Source of the DNA: Mycolicibacterium llatzerense | Lineage (GTDB): Bacteria > Actinomycetota > Actinomycetes > Mycobacteriales > Mycobacteriaceae | DNA length: 51,458 bases | Direction: 5' to 3' | Assembly: GCF_000878195.1 (NCBI RefSeq) | Contig: NZ_JXST01000045.1 | Span: forward strand, 1 to 51,458 | Part shown: positions 23,957 to 31,613 of the stretch, piece after piece | How positions within the stretch are numbered: the stretch's first letter is position 1 | How the letters are laid out: the number at the start of each line of letters is the position of its first letter | The notes under the pieces: model-generated | What the model was told of the DNA's origin: nothing | The model's input: the letters and a program-made list of their open reading frames with translations, nothing else | The model's database searches: none | Made by a program: the position numbers and the translations under genes

Positions 23957-25659
23957 GTAGCCACTCCTCTGGTGGTGGATTTCGAGATGCGCCGACGCAT
24001 GTCTGCCGATTGCAGTGCCGATCGGAACAGCGGGCCGATCGTGGCACTGAGTTGGTCGAGCCGCGGCAACGTCGCATGGGCGGCGCTGCCGAAGACCGCA
24101 CGCAGTTCCTCGGTGTCGGTGCCGGCACCGACGGTCAGGCACAGGCAGCCGATCCCCTGGCGACGTGCTTCGGCAAGTGCGCGGCGCGCGTCAGCCGCCC
24201 CGTACGCCCGCTCGTAGCCGTGGTCGTAGGCGAGTCCATCGGTGAGCACGACCAGCAGTCGTCGCGCGGTGCCCCCATGTCGTTGCAGAACCGCGGATCC
24301 GTGCCGGATTGCCGCGCCGAGGCGCGAATACGCACCGGGGCGTAGACCATGGAGGCGGCGCAGCACCACCGCGCTCACGTCGTCGCCGAAGCGCTTGACC
24401 GGCATCATCCGAACCGACGAACGCCCTTGTGATTGAAAGGCGTACAGCGCAACACGGTCGCCGAGATCGTGCAGGGCGACCATCAGCGCGGCGGCCGCCG
24501 CCCGTTGGTGGTCATGCACAGTCTGGCCCGCGGCGCTGGGCTGCCCGACCGAGCCCGACGTGTCGAGCAGCAGCAGAACCGACAGATCGCGGCGGCGCCG
24601 GAGGCTGTCGATGTACACCGCTTCGTCGGGCGCGGATCCCGCGAGGAATTCCGCCTGAGCCTCGACCGCCGCATCGATGTCGATATCGTCGCCCTGCGCC
24701 TGCCGGCGACATCGGTCGAGTCCGACCCCGAGCCGCGCCAGCGGCCGGCGCAGGCCGTGAGCGTCCGGCACCGGAGGCACCCCGGACCGGTCGGGCTCGG
24801 GTTCCATCTCCTGGACCGTGCACCAGGCTTGCCGATACTCGCGGCGGTGGATGTCCCACTCCGGATACTTGAATCCGAGCCCGTCTCCGGTACTCCCGTC
24901 TTCGGCAGCGGTGGCCATCGAGACCACGGCATGGCCGCCACCGACCGGTCCGGAACCGCCGCGGTGGGTCGCCGTATCCGCACCGGGCATGCCGCCGTCC
25001 CCGAGCTTGCGTGCCACCGACATCAGCTTCGCGAGCAGCTTGCCCAACCCGCCGCCGCCGCCGACCGGGCTGCTGAAGATGTCGCGTACGTCGTCAGCAT
25101 TATCGTCGGCATCACCGGGCAGCTCGACGAGTTCCCGCTGCCGCTGATCACGCGGAACATGGTGACCAGACATGCTGGATTTGTTTGTCGCCAAGATCTT
25201 TCGCGACCGTATCGCACCGAAGATCAGCGGCGGATCCGCGATCGGTTCGCGGCTGAGCGCCAGCGTCAGGGACGCCTCCGGCGAGTCGCTGCGGGCAGCG
25301 AGCCCGGTGTCGATGAGCAGCCGCGCACCGGGTGGCAACAGCTCATCGAGCTGCGCGAGCGCGCGGTGACCCTCGACCGCCAGATACCGGCGCGCGACGT
25401 CCGCGCGCCGCCCGATGCGGCGCACGATGTCGGGTGCCAGGCTGCCCGCCGCCAGCAGTGACGACTGCACCGCCACTGCGCACCGTTGATCGACCGCGCC
25501 GGCGACCGGATCGACGAACATCGTGGCGCCGTCGGTCCACGCCGGCTCTCCCGGGGCGGCCTCCGCCACGTCGACCGGGCACCCCGACATCGCGGATGCG
25601 AGCAGGCCGAATCGCTGTACGCCGTCGTCCGCGGCGCCGCTGTCCACCGAATCTGTCAT
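23953..25659 (-). CDS. VWA-domain protein (NorD/CbbO-like partner)
   Basis: A 568-residue protein. The C-terminal third is a von Willebrand factor A domain with an intact metal site: DTSGSVG (DxSxS, about residue 361), GAYSRLGAAIRHG (Thr position occupied by Ser) and VVLTDGLAYD. The N-terminal part is helical with a Gly-rich linker (SSPVGGGGGLGKL). It is the partner of the AAA+ protein, with which it overlaps by 4 nt. NorD/CbbO-type proteins deliver the AAA+ ring to a metalloenzyme client. ATG 25659 was chosen because the VWA-family N-terminal region begins there; the frame upstream is antisense to the divergent SDR. A shared motif lies about 20-40 bp upstream (25678-25700). Confidence 0.8.
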   Translation of the reverse strand: MTDSVDSGAADDGVQRFGLLASAMSGCPVDVAEAAPGEPAWTDGATMFVDPVAGAVDQRCAVAVQSSLLAAGSLAPDIVRRIGRRADVARRYLAVEGHRALAQLDELLPPGARLLIDTGLAARSDSPEASLTLALSREPIADPPLIFGAIRSRKILATNKSSMSGHHVPRDQRQRELVELPGDADDNADDVRDIFSSPVGGGGGLGKLLAKLMSVARKLGDGGMPGADTATHRGGSGPVGGGHAVVSMATAAEDGSTGDGLGFKYPEWDIHRREYRQAWCTVQEMEPEPDRSGVPPVPDAHGLRRPLARLGVGLDRCRRQAQGDDIDIDAAVEAQAEFLAGSAPDEAVYIDSLRRRRDLSVLLLLDTSGSVGQPSAAGQTVHDHQRAAAAALMVALHDLGDRVALYAFQSQGRSSVRMMPVKRFGDDVSAVVLRRLHGLRPGAYSRLGAAIRHGSAVLQRHGGTARRLLVVLTDGLAYDHGYERAYGAADARRALAEARRQGIGCLCLTVGAGTDTEELRAVFGSAAHATLPRLDQLSATIGPLFRSALQSADMRRRISKSTTRGVAT

Positions 25660-25677
25660 GCCTCGCCAATGCCTTGA

Positions 25678-25700
25678 CCAAATATCTGTTCCACCATAGA
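25678..25700. promoter_or_regulatory. Shared regulatory motif, copy 1
   Basis: CCAAA, two free bases, TCTGTTCCAC, two free bases, TAGA. Of the 19 fixed positions all are identical in copy 2 at 26759-26781, in front of the tandem TetR gene. This copy lies in the 135-bp divergent gap between the VWA gene (minus) and the SDR (plus). The gap also holds a 14-bp palindrome TTGACCACAGTCAA at 25709-25722. Confidence 0.6.
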
Positions 25701-25794
25701 GTCCGATTTTGACCACAGTCAATGACGTCGGCGGAAAACGTTGATATCCCGCGACAGCCCCGCCACTGCGTGGCGAATTCATCAGGAGCAGAAC

Positions 25795-26727
25795 GTGATT
25801 GACTTCGCAGGACAGTCGGCGATCGTCACCGGGGCCGGGCGCGGCCTGGGCCGTCTCTACGCGCTGGAACTGGCCCGCCGCGGCGCTGCAGTGGTGGTCA
25901 ACGACCTGGGCGGCTCGATGCGCGGCGACGGCAGCGACCCCAGTGTGGCCGACGACGTGGTCGCCGAGATCACGGCCGCCGGCGGACGCGCGGTGGCGTC
26001 GCACGATTCGGTGGACACCCCGGCAGGCGGTGCGGCGATCGTCGCGACCGCCGTCGAGAGTTTCGGGCGCCTCGACGCGGTGATCAGCAACGCCGGGATT
26101 TTCAACAGCATTGCGTTCGAGGACCTCGCGGTCGACGACTGGCGCCGGATGCTGAGCGTGCACCTCGACGGCGGTTTCTATCTGAGCCAGCCCGCCTACC
26201 GGGTGATGAGAACCCAGGGCTATGGGCGATTCGTCTTCGTCTCCTCATCGGGTGGCATGTTCGGCCAGCCGATGGAGGCGCACTATGCGGCAGCCAAGGC
26301 GGGCCTGGTCGGACTCTCGAACGTCATCGCGATCGAAGGCGCCGCCCACGGCATCTTGTCCAACACGGTGCTGCCATTCGGCTTCTCCCGCATGGTCACC
26401 GAGACCGTCGGCGATCCGAAAGCCCTTGAAGAGACGGGCTTCCTGAAACTGATCGCACCGGAGCTAGTGGTGCCGCTCGCGGTGTTTCTCGCGAGCCGGA
26501 CCTGCGAATTGACCCACCACAACTACTCGGCTTGTGCGGGGCGCTACGCACGGGTGTTCGTCGGACTCGGCGACGGCTGGCTGGCAGGCACCGATATGGC
26601 GCCGACCGTCGAGGACATCGTGGCCAATCTCGACAAGGTCAGCGCCACCGAGCCGTTCGCCGTTCCCGGGTCGATCTTCGAGGAGGTTTTCGGGGTTTGC
26701 GAGCGGCTGGGCGTCAAGGTCTTCTAG
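25795..26727 (+). CDS. Short-chain dehydrogenase (hydroxyacyl-CoA dehydrogenase-like)
   Basis: A 310-residue SDR. Seen: VTGAGRGLGRLYALELARRG, VVVNDLGGSMRGDGSD, ISNAGIFNS, VSSSGGMFG, YAAAKAG (catalytic Tyr/Lys near residue 164) and ASRTCELTHHNYSACAGRYAR. The VVVNDLGG/GDGS pattern is typical of SDRs related to the dehydrogenase part of peroxisomal multifunctional enzyme 2, which oxidise 3-hydroxyacyl-CoAs. GTG 25795 is supported by AGGAG with a 6-nt spacer. It is clearly paralogous to the SDR at 39549-40460. It is divergent from the VWA/AAA+ genes and followed by the tandem TetR gene. Confidence 0.88.
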   Translation: MIDFAGQSAIVTGAGRGLGRLYALELARRGAAVVVNDLGGSMRGDGSDPSVADDVVAEITAAGGRAVASHDSVDTPAGGAAIVATAVESFGRLDAVISNAGIFNSIAFEDLAVDDWRRMLSVHLDGGFYLSQPAYRVMRTQGYGRFVFVSSSGGMFGQPMEAHYAAAKAGLVGLSNVIAIEGAAHGILSNTVLPFGFSRMVTETVGDPKALEETGFLKLIAPELVVPLAVFLASRTCELTHHNYSACAGRYARVFVGLGDGWLAGTDMAPTVEDIVANLDKVSATEPFAVPGSIFEEVFGVCERLGVKVF

Positions 26728-26758
26728 CCGATGGTTCGACGCTGACGAGAGCTGAACC

Positions 26759-26781
26759 CCAAACTTCTGTTCCACGCTAGA
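26759..26781. promoter_or_regulatory. Shared regulatory motif, copy 2
   Basis: Same pattern as at 25678-25700: CCAAA, two free bases, TCTGTTCCAC, two free bases, TAGA. It ends 4 bp before the start of the tandem TetR gene and overlaps a possible -10 (TAGATT, 26778-26783). Position suggests autoregulation. Confidence 0.6.
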
Positions 26782-26785
26782 TTGT

Positions 26786-28093
26786 GTGGAGCGCGGCAAC
26801 CGATCGCGCGCATCTGGAGGGAGGGTTCTGCTGACCCACGCATATGACGACGGCACCCGTCGGACCGAAATCCTCCAGACCGCCGCGTCGCTGATCGCGT
26901 CCACCGGTCTGCGCACCTCGCTGCAGGAAATCTCCACTGCCGCAGGCATTCTGCCCGGCAGCCTGTACCACCATTTCGAATCCAAGGAAGCGATCCTGGT
27001 CGAGCTGATCCGGCGCTTCCACGCCGATCTCGATCGCATCGGAGCCACCGCCCAGGAGCGGCTCGACGGGCCCGACGCGGCACCGTTCCCGGACAAGATC
27101 GTCGCGCTCGGGTCCGCCATCGCCCGGTGCGCCGTCCAGCATGGCGCCGCGCTGCAGATGTCGTTCTACGAATCCCCCAGCGACAACCGGGAACTCGTCA
27201 AACTGCTCAGCGAGCCGCACACCGCCGTCCAGCAGGCCATGCTGAACACCCTGCGCGCCGGCAAGTGGGCCGGCTACCTCCGACCGGAGATCGCCGATCT
27301 GCCCACTCTCGCCGACCGCATCTGCCAATCGATGATGCACGTCGGCCTCGACGTGATCCGGAACAACGCGTCGCCCGACCAGGTCGCCACCGTCATGTGC
27401 CGGATCATGCTCGGCGGACTGGCCGGCCGACTGCCCACCGACGCAGAACTCGACCGCTCGCCCGCCCTCGCCGTCGCCGAAGCGGCCATCGAAACCTGGT
27501 CGGACGAGGTGGTTTCCGAAGGCAGTGACCGGGCCATCCATGTGCGCGCGGTGGCACGCGCCGAATTCGGCCGTCGCGGTTACGAAGTCACCACGATCCG
27601 CGACATCGCGTCGGCCGCCGGGATGGGAATCGGGACCGTGTACCGCCTCATCGGGTCGAAGGAAGAACTCCTGGCCTCGATCATGGCGTCTTTCGGAACG
27701 AAGGTTGGCGACGGGTTCGACCGCGTCCTCAATACCGAAGCCACACCGGTGCAGAAGTTGGACGCACTCAGTTGGGTCAATATCAACGCGCTGGACCGGT
27801 TCCCGGACGAGTGGAAGATTCAGCTGGCCTGGATGCGCCAGTCACCACCTGACACGCCGGCCATCGGCCTGGCGTTCACCACCCGCATGCGCCAGTTGAA
27901 GACCCTCGTGTCGGCAGGTCTGCGATCCGGGGACATCCGGATCGACAGCCCGAACCGCGAAATGCTGGCCCGCTGCGTCATGGACGTCCTGTGGATGCCC
28001 CAGAACATCGTCGCCGCCGAGGGCAAGCGCGCGGCGCTGATCACCGCGCGCGACACCATGGTGCGCGGCATCGCGGTGCGCGACGACGCCTGA
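26786..28093 (+). CDS. Tandem TetR regulator (two TetR units in one chain)
   Basis: A 435-residue protein with two complete TetR modules. Module 1: RTEILQTAASLIASTGLRTS, LQEISTAAGILPGSLYHHF and ESKEAILVELI, about residues 25-75. Module 2 begins near residue 250: RAVARAEFGRRGYEVT, TIRDIASAAGMGIGTVYRLI (helix-turn-helix ~268-287) and GSKEELLASIM. Such fusions act as pseudo-dimers; Mce3R of M. tuberculosis has the same architecture, though I do not claim orthology. The start is uncertain: GTG 26786 sits right behind a -10-like box with no ribosome site, while GGAGGGAGG at 26816-26824 precedes no usual start codon in frame. It probably controls the flanking promoters that carry the TCTGTTCCAC motif. 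Confidence 0.83.
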   Translation: MERGNRSRASGGRVLLTHAYDDGTRRTEILQTAASLIASTGLRTSLQEISTAAGILPGSLYHHFESKEAILVELIRRFHADLDRIGATAQERLDGPDAAPFPDKIVALGSAIARCAVQHGAALQMSFYESPSDNRELVKLLSEPHTAVQQAMLNTLRAGKWAGYLRPEIADLPTLADRICQSMMHVGLDVIRNNASPDQVATVMCRIMLGGLAGRLPTDAELDRSPALAVAEAAIETWSDEVVSEGSDRAIHVRAVARAEFGRRGYEVTTIRDIASAAGMGIGTVYRLIGSKEELLASIMASFGTKVGDGFDRVLNTEATPVQKLDALSWVNINALDRFPDEWKIQLAWMRQSPPDTPAIGLAFTTRMRQLKTLVSAGLRSGDIRIDSPNREMLARCVMDVLWMPQNIVAAEGKRAALITARDTMVRGIAVRDDA

Positions 28094-28131
28094 GTCCGAC
28101 ATCTCCCCTCGGCCGGCGGCGCGGTGATGCT

Positions 28132-28150
28132 ATTCTCCCAAATGGAGAAT
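28132..28150. promoter_or_regulatory. 19-bp palindromic operator (copy 2)
   Basis: ATTCTCCCAAATGGAGAAT, arms ATTCTCC/GGAGAAT with a 5-nt centre. It lies in the gap between the tandem TetR gene and the crotonase, 22 bp upstream of the crotonase ATG. It differs from the copy at 15832-15850 by one base, and the flanks are also conserved (T before; GCCA, one free base, TATC after), giving a ~28-bp shared element. Confidence 0.75.
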
Positions 28151-28172
28151 GCCACTATCGGTTAGGTGACGC

Positions 28173-28937
28173 ATGCAGGGCGAGCGAAGCGACAGGTCCG
28201 TGGACGTCGAGTTCGACGGCGGATTGGCCGTGCTGACCATTGACCGGCCGCATGCGCGCAACGCCATCTCGCTGGACACGATGGACCAGCTGAACGCGGC
28301 ACTGGACACGGTGGCCGACGCGCGGGTGCTGGTGGTCAAGGGCGCGGGCGATCGCGCCTTCGTCTCTGGCGGCGACCTCAAAGAACTGGCCGCCATCACC
28401 ACTCACGATGGCGCCGCCGAGATGGCGTGGCGGATGCGTGAGATCTGCGACCGGCTGGTGAACTTCCCCGGACCGGTCATCGCGGCCCTCAATGGCCACG
28501 CCCTCGGCGGCGGCGCGGAGTTCGCCACCGCCGCCGACATCCGGCTGGCCGCCGACGACATCAAGATCGGCTTCAACCAGGTGACCCTGCAGATCATGCC
28601 GGCGTGGGGCGGTGCCGAGCGCCTGGCCGCCCTGGTGGGCACCGGCAGGGCGCTACTGCTGGCGGGCACCGGGGAGATCCTCAACGCGGGTGACGCCGAG
28701 CGAATCGGCTTGGTGGACAAGGTGTTCGAGCGGTCGCGCTTCGAGGACGGCTGGCGCCAAGTGGCGCAGGCCCTGACCGCCGCGCCGGTGCGCGACATCA
28801 AGCGCGTCGTTCGTGGGCTGCCACCGGCGGACGCCGTGGACGCGTTCGCCCGGCACTGGGTATCCGACGAGCACTGGACGGCCGTCGACAACCGCACCAA
28901 ACCGGTGCAGAGTCTTGACGCAGGACGCTCGGCCTGA
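28173..28937 (+). CDS. Enoyl-CoA hydratase/isomerase (crotonase) family
   Basis: A 254-residue crotonase-fold enzyme acting on a CoA thioester. Seen: LTIDRPHARNAIS, AFVSGGDLKELA (oxyanion region), NGHALGGGAEFATAADIRLA and QIMPAWGGAERLAALVG. The first catalytic Glu is present (E116 in GGGAEFA), but the second, 20 residues on, is Gln (Q136 in GFNQVTL). In classical hydratases that position is Glu, so plain hydration may not be the reaction; decarboxylase, isomerase or hydrolase activity is possible. AGGTG precedes ATG 28173. The palindromic operator 22 bp upstream is shared with the ligase promoter at 15832. A small secreted protein follows 11 nt downstream. Confidence 0.87.
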   Translation: MQGERSDRSVDVEFDGGLAVLTIDRPHARNAISLDTMDQLNAALDTVADARVLVVKGAGDRAFVSGGDLKELAAITTHDGAAEMAWRMREICDRLVNFPGPVIAALNGHALGGGAEFATAADIRLAADDIKIGFNQVTLQIMPAWGGAERLAALVGTGRALLLAGTGEILNAGDAERIGLVDKVFERSRFEDGWRQVAQALTAAPVRDIKRVVRGLPPADAVDAFARHWVSDEHWTAVDNRTKPVQSLDAGRSA

Positions 28938-28948
28938 AGGGAGGCTTC

Positions 28949-29395
28949 GTGATTCGTCTGCTGCTTGCCGCGACGACAGCCGGTGCCGCCGCGCTCGGCT
29001 TCGCTGCCTCGGCCGCTGCTGCGCCGCCGCCAGCCCCCACCGGCTGCATCATCACGGGCTACATGCTCCCGATGGGCTGCGATCAGACCACCACTGCCGG
29101 GGGCGGCGTTCCCCGCTGGGGCAACTCCTGCAACGACCGCAACAAACTCGCGTGGGACGACACCGATGTCGGCACCGTCATCGGCACCATCCTGTGCGAC
29201 GGCAACGTATGGATCCGGATGGGCCAACCCCCGCAGGGGGTACATCCTGCCGGGTCTCCGTGCGGCGTCGACGACGGCGTGCAGCCGTTCGAATTCTCGG
29301 CGACGCCGGACAACCACCTGGTGGTGTGCAACTGGATGCAGCCGCCGGAGACGCGGACCTGGGTGCCCTACGAGAAGAAGTGGTCGAGTTACTGA
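28949..29395 (+). CDS. Small secreted Cys-containing protein, unknown function
   Basis: A 148-residue protein with a clear Sec signal peptide (MIRLLLAATTAGAAALGFAA, then SAAAA; cleavage near residue 25). The mature part has six Cys residues (in GCIITG, GCDQ, SCND, LCDG, PCGV and VCNW), suggesting three disulfides, and several Trp. GTG 28949 has GGGAGG with a short spacer. It follows the crotonase by 11 nt, so it is probably cotranscribed. I recognise no domain; small exported proteins of this kind are common in mycobacteria. Its 3' end overlaps the convergent ligase gene by 7 nt, and there is no terminator hairpin in that overlap. Confidence 0.8.
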   Translation: MIRLLLAATTAGAAALGFAASAAAAPPPAPTGCIITGYMLPMGCDQTTTAGGGVPRWGNSCNDRNKLAWDDTDVGTVIGTILCDGNVWIRMGQPPQGVHPAGSPCGVDDGVQPFEFSATPDNHLVVCNWMQPPETRTWVPYEKKWSSY

Positions 29396-30849
29396 GCCGG
29401 TTCCGCCAGCCGCGCCCGTAGTTCGCGTTTGAGGACCTTGCCGTAGCTGTTCTTGGGCATCTCGTCGAGGTACACGTACCGCTTCGGCCGCTTGAAACGC
29501 GCGATGCGATCCAGCAGATGGGCGTCCAGGTCATCGGCCCGTGCGGCGCCGACGATGAACGCGACGACGATCTCGCCCCACTCCGGATCCGGCGTCCCCA
29601 CCACGGCGGCTTCCGCGACGCCGGGGTGTTCCAGCAGCACTTCCTCGACCTCGCGCGGATAGATGTTGCTGCCACCACTGATCACGACGTCCTTCGACCG
29701 GTCGCGCAGCGTCAGGTATCCGCGACGGTCGAAGGACCCCATATCCCCCGTGTACAGCCAACCGCCTCGCAACGTGTCGGCGGTCGCGCCGGGATTGTTC
29801 CAGTAGCCAGTCATGACAACGTCACCGCGGCAGACGATTTCGCCGATCTCATCGATGGCGGCGCGGGTGCCGTCCTGCCGCAGCACAGCCACCTCGACAC
29901 CGGACCGCGCGTAGCCGACCGACCCGAGGACTGCATCGTCACCGGATTCGTGGTCGGCGCGGCGCAGCCCGGTGATGGTCATCGGCGCCTCCCCCTGGCC
30001 GTACAACTGCGCGAACACGGGGCCGAACGCGGCCATCGCCTTCTTGAGGCCATCGAGGTACATCGGCCCGCCCCCGTAGATGAGGGCGCGCAGATTACGC
30101 GGCCGGGCTCGGCCGGTGTCGACCAGACGGGCCACCATCGTCGGGGCCAGGAACGCACTGCTGCCGGGGTGGTGGTCGCAGAGGTCAAGGAACTCGTCCG
30201 GGTCGAACGCGCCGGACTCCGGCACGACCTGACGCGCGCCCCGCAGCACGTACGGCGGAATGTAGAGCCCCGAACCATGCGACATCGGCGCCCCGTGCAG
30301 CAGGCTGCAGTTCTCGTCGGGGTCGTCCAGATCAGCCAAGTGGGCGAGCGTCATCGCCATCAGGTTGCGATGGGACAGCATCGCGCCTTTGGAGCGTCCG
30401 GTGGTGCCGCTGGTGTAGAACAGCCAGGCCGGCGCCGCCGGATCGGTGTCCGGCAGGGCCACAGCCGGATTGGCCAGCCGCTGCGAATACTGTTCGGTAC
30501 CAATGACTTCGGCCGGCCGTCCGAGCCCGGCCGCGATGGTCGGCGACGCGAACACCAGCGACGCGCCGCTGTCGTCAAGGATCTGCGCCATCTCACGCGG
30601 GTGCAGTTTGTAGTTGATGGGGACCGCCACGCATTGCGCGGCCCAGATCGCGAACAACAGCTCGATGATCTCGGGGCGGTTCTCGCTGGCGATCGCCATC
30701 CGCGCCCCCGGTGGGCCGAGGCCGGCGGCCAGGCGTAATGCGCGCTCCCGCAACTCCTTCCAGGTGTGCAACGGAGTCTGTCCGCGGTACACCGCGCCCC
30801 GGTCGCCGAAGCGGGCGGCAGCGGAGTCCAGCACGGCGAACATGTTCAC
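29389..30849 (-). CDS. AMP-forming acyl-CoA ligase
   Basis: A 486-residue CoA ligase. Seen: AWLFYTSGTTGRSKGAMLSH (P-loop, ~145), MSHGSGLYIPPYVLRGA, FAQLYGQGEAPMTITG (A5), GGWLYTGDMGSFDRRGY (A7), RSKDVVISGGSNIYPREVEE (A8) and MPKNSYGKVLKRELR with the catalytic Lys near 470. GTG 30849 overlaps the upstream SDR stop (GTGA); ATG 30843 is two codons further in. It is the last gene of the minus-strand operon that starts with the beta-propeller gene and includes GntR. It differs clearly from the other ligases of the window, so the pathway probably has several distinct acid intermediates. Confidence 0.88.
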   Translation of the reverse strand: MNMFAVLDSAAARFGDRGAVYRGQTPLHTWKELRERALRLAAGLGPPGARMAIASENRPEIIELLFAIWAAQCVAVPINYKLHPREMAQILDDSGASLVFASPTIAAGLGRPAEVIGTEQYSQRLANPAVALPDTDPAAPAWLFYTSGTTGRSKGAMLSHRNLMAMTLAHLADLDDPDENCSLLHGAPMSHGSGLYIPPYVLRGARQVVPESGAFDPDEFLDLCDHHPGSSAFLAPTMVARLVDTGRARPRNLRALIYGGGPMYLDGLKKAMAAFGPVFAQLYGQGEAPMTITGLRRADHESGDDAVLGSVGYARSGVEVAVLRQDGTRAAIDEIGEIVCRGDVVMTGYWNNPGATADTLRGGWLYTGDMGSFDRRGYLTLRDRSKDVVISGGSNIYPREVEEVLLEHPGVAEAAVVGTPDPEWGEIVVAFIVGAARADDLDAHLLDRIARFKRPKRYVYLDEMPKNSYGKVLKRELRARLAEPAQ

Positions 30850-31613
30850 CGCGGGACCCACTCGGAGTCGAGTGCATGGTCCGACAGGTATTTGGTCGAG
30901 CTCCAGCCGCCGTCGACGACGATGGTCTGACCGTTGATGAAACTGCCCGCCTCTGAACACAAGAACGCCACGGTGCCGGCGATATCGTCGACCCGGCCGA
31001 GCCGCTGGTGCGGCGTCATCTCGACGTTGATCTTGCGGAACCGCTCGTCCTCCAGCCGGTGCGCGACCATCGGTGTCACCGTCACCCCCGGCGCCACAGC
31101 GTTGCACCGGATGCCCTGCGCGCCGTACTGGCATGCGATGTGCGTGGTCAATGCCGTCAGCCCGCCTTTGGCCGCCGAATACGCGCCGCCGCGCAACCCA
31201 CCGACGACGGCGAACGTCGAAGTGACGTTGATGATCGCCGACCCCGGCGCCAGATGTGGGATGACCTCGCGAGCCAGCCGGAACGGTGCGCGCAACATCA
31301 GTCCCAGTGCGTAGTCCAGTGCCTCGTCGTCGGTTTCGTGCAGCGGCTTCGGGCTGCCGACACCGGCGTTGTTCACCAGGAAGTCGACGCGGCCCCAGCG
31401 GCTGAGTGCGGCCTCGACGATGCGGGACGGTGCGTCGTCGTCGGTGAGGTTCACGGCGAGGGTGGCGATGCGCTCGGGGTTGATCCGCTGCAGGTTCGCC
31501 AGGCGGCCCTCGTCCCGACCGGTGCCGAGCACGGCCATTTCGGCCGCGGCCAGCGTTGTCGCGCAGCCGAATCCGATTCCGCTGCTGGCACCTGTGACTA
31601 TCGCTATCTGCAT
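30846..31613 (-). CDS. Short-chain dehydrogenase/reductase
   Basis: A 255-residue classical SDR. Seen: IVTGASSGIGFGCATTLA near the N-terminus, VNNAGVGSPKPL, VTSTFAVVGG, YSAAKGG (catalytic Tyr/Lys near 146), NAVAPGVTVTPMV and FINGQTIVVDGGWS. ATG 31613 overlaps the upstream ligase gene by 10 nt, and its stop overlaps the downstream ligase start by 4 nt. Being sandwiched between two CoA ligases suggests it oxidises a hydroxy group on an intermediate of the same branch. Cofactor preference cannot be judged with certainty. Confidence 0.9.
   Translation of the reverse strand: MQIAIVTGASSGIGFGCATTLAAAEMAVLGTGRDEGRLANLQRINPERIATLAVNLTDDDAPSRIVEAALSRWGRVDFLVNNAGVGSPKPLHETDDEALDYALGLMLRAPFRLAREVIPHLAPGSAIINVTSTFAVVGGLRGGAYSAAKGGLTALTTHIACQYGAQGIRCNAVAPGVTVTPMVAHRLEDERFRKINVEMTPHQRLGRVDDIAGTVAFLCSEAGSFINGQTIVVDGGWSSTKYLSDHALDSEWVPR

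Noticed and set aside
23168..25659. Reading the AAA+/VWA pair as norQ/norD of denitrification
   Set aside because: No norB, norC or other denitrification gene is present, and the neighbours are lipid/alicyclic catabolic genes, so I give only the family name.
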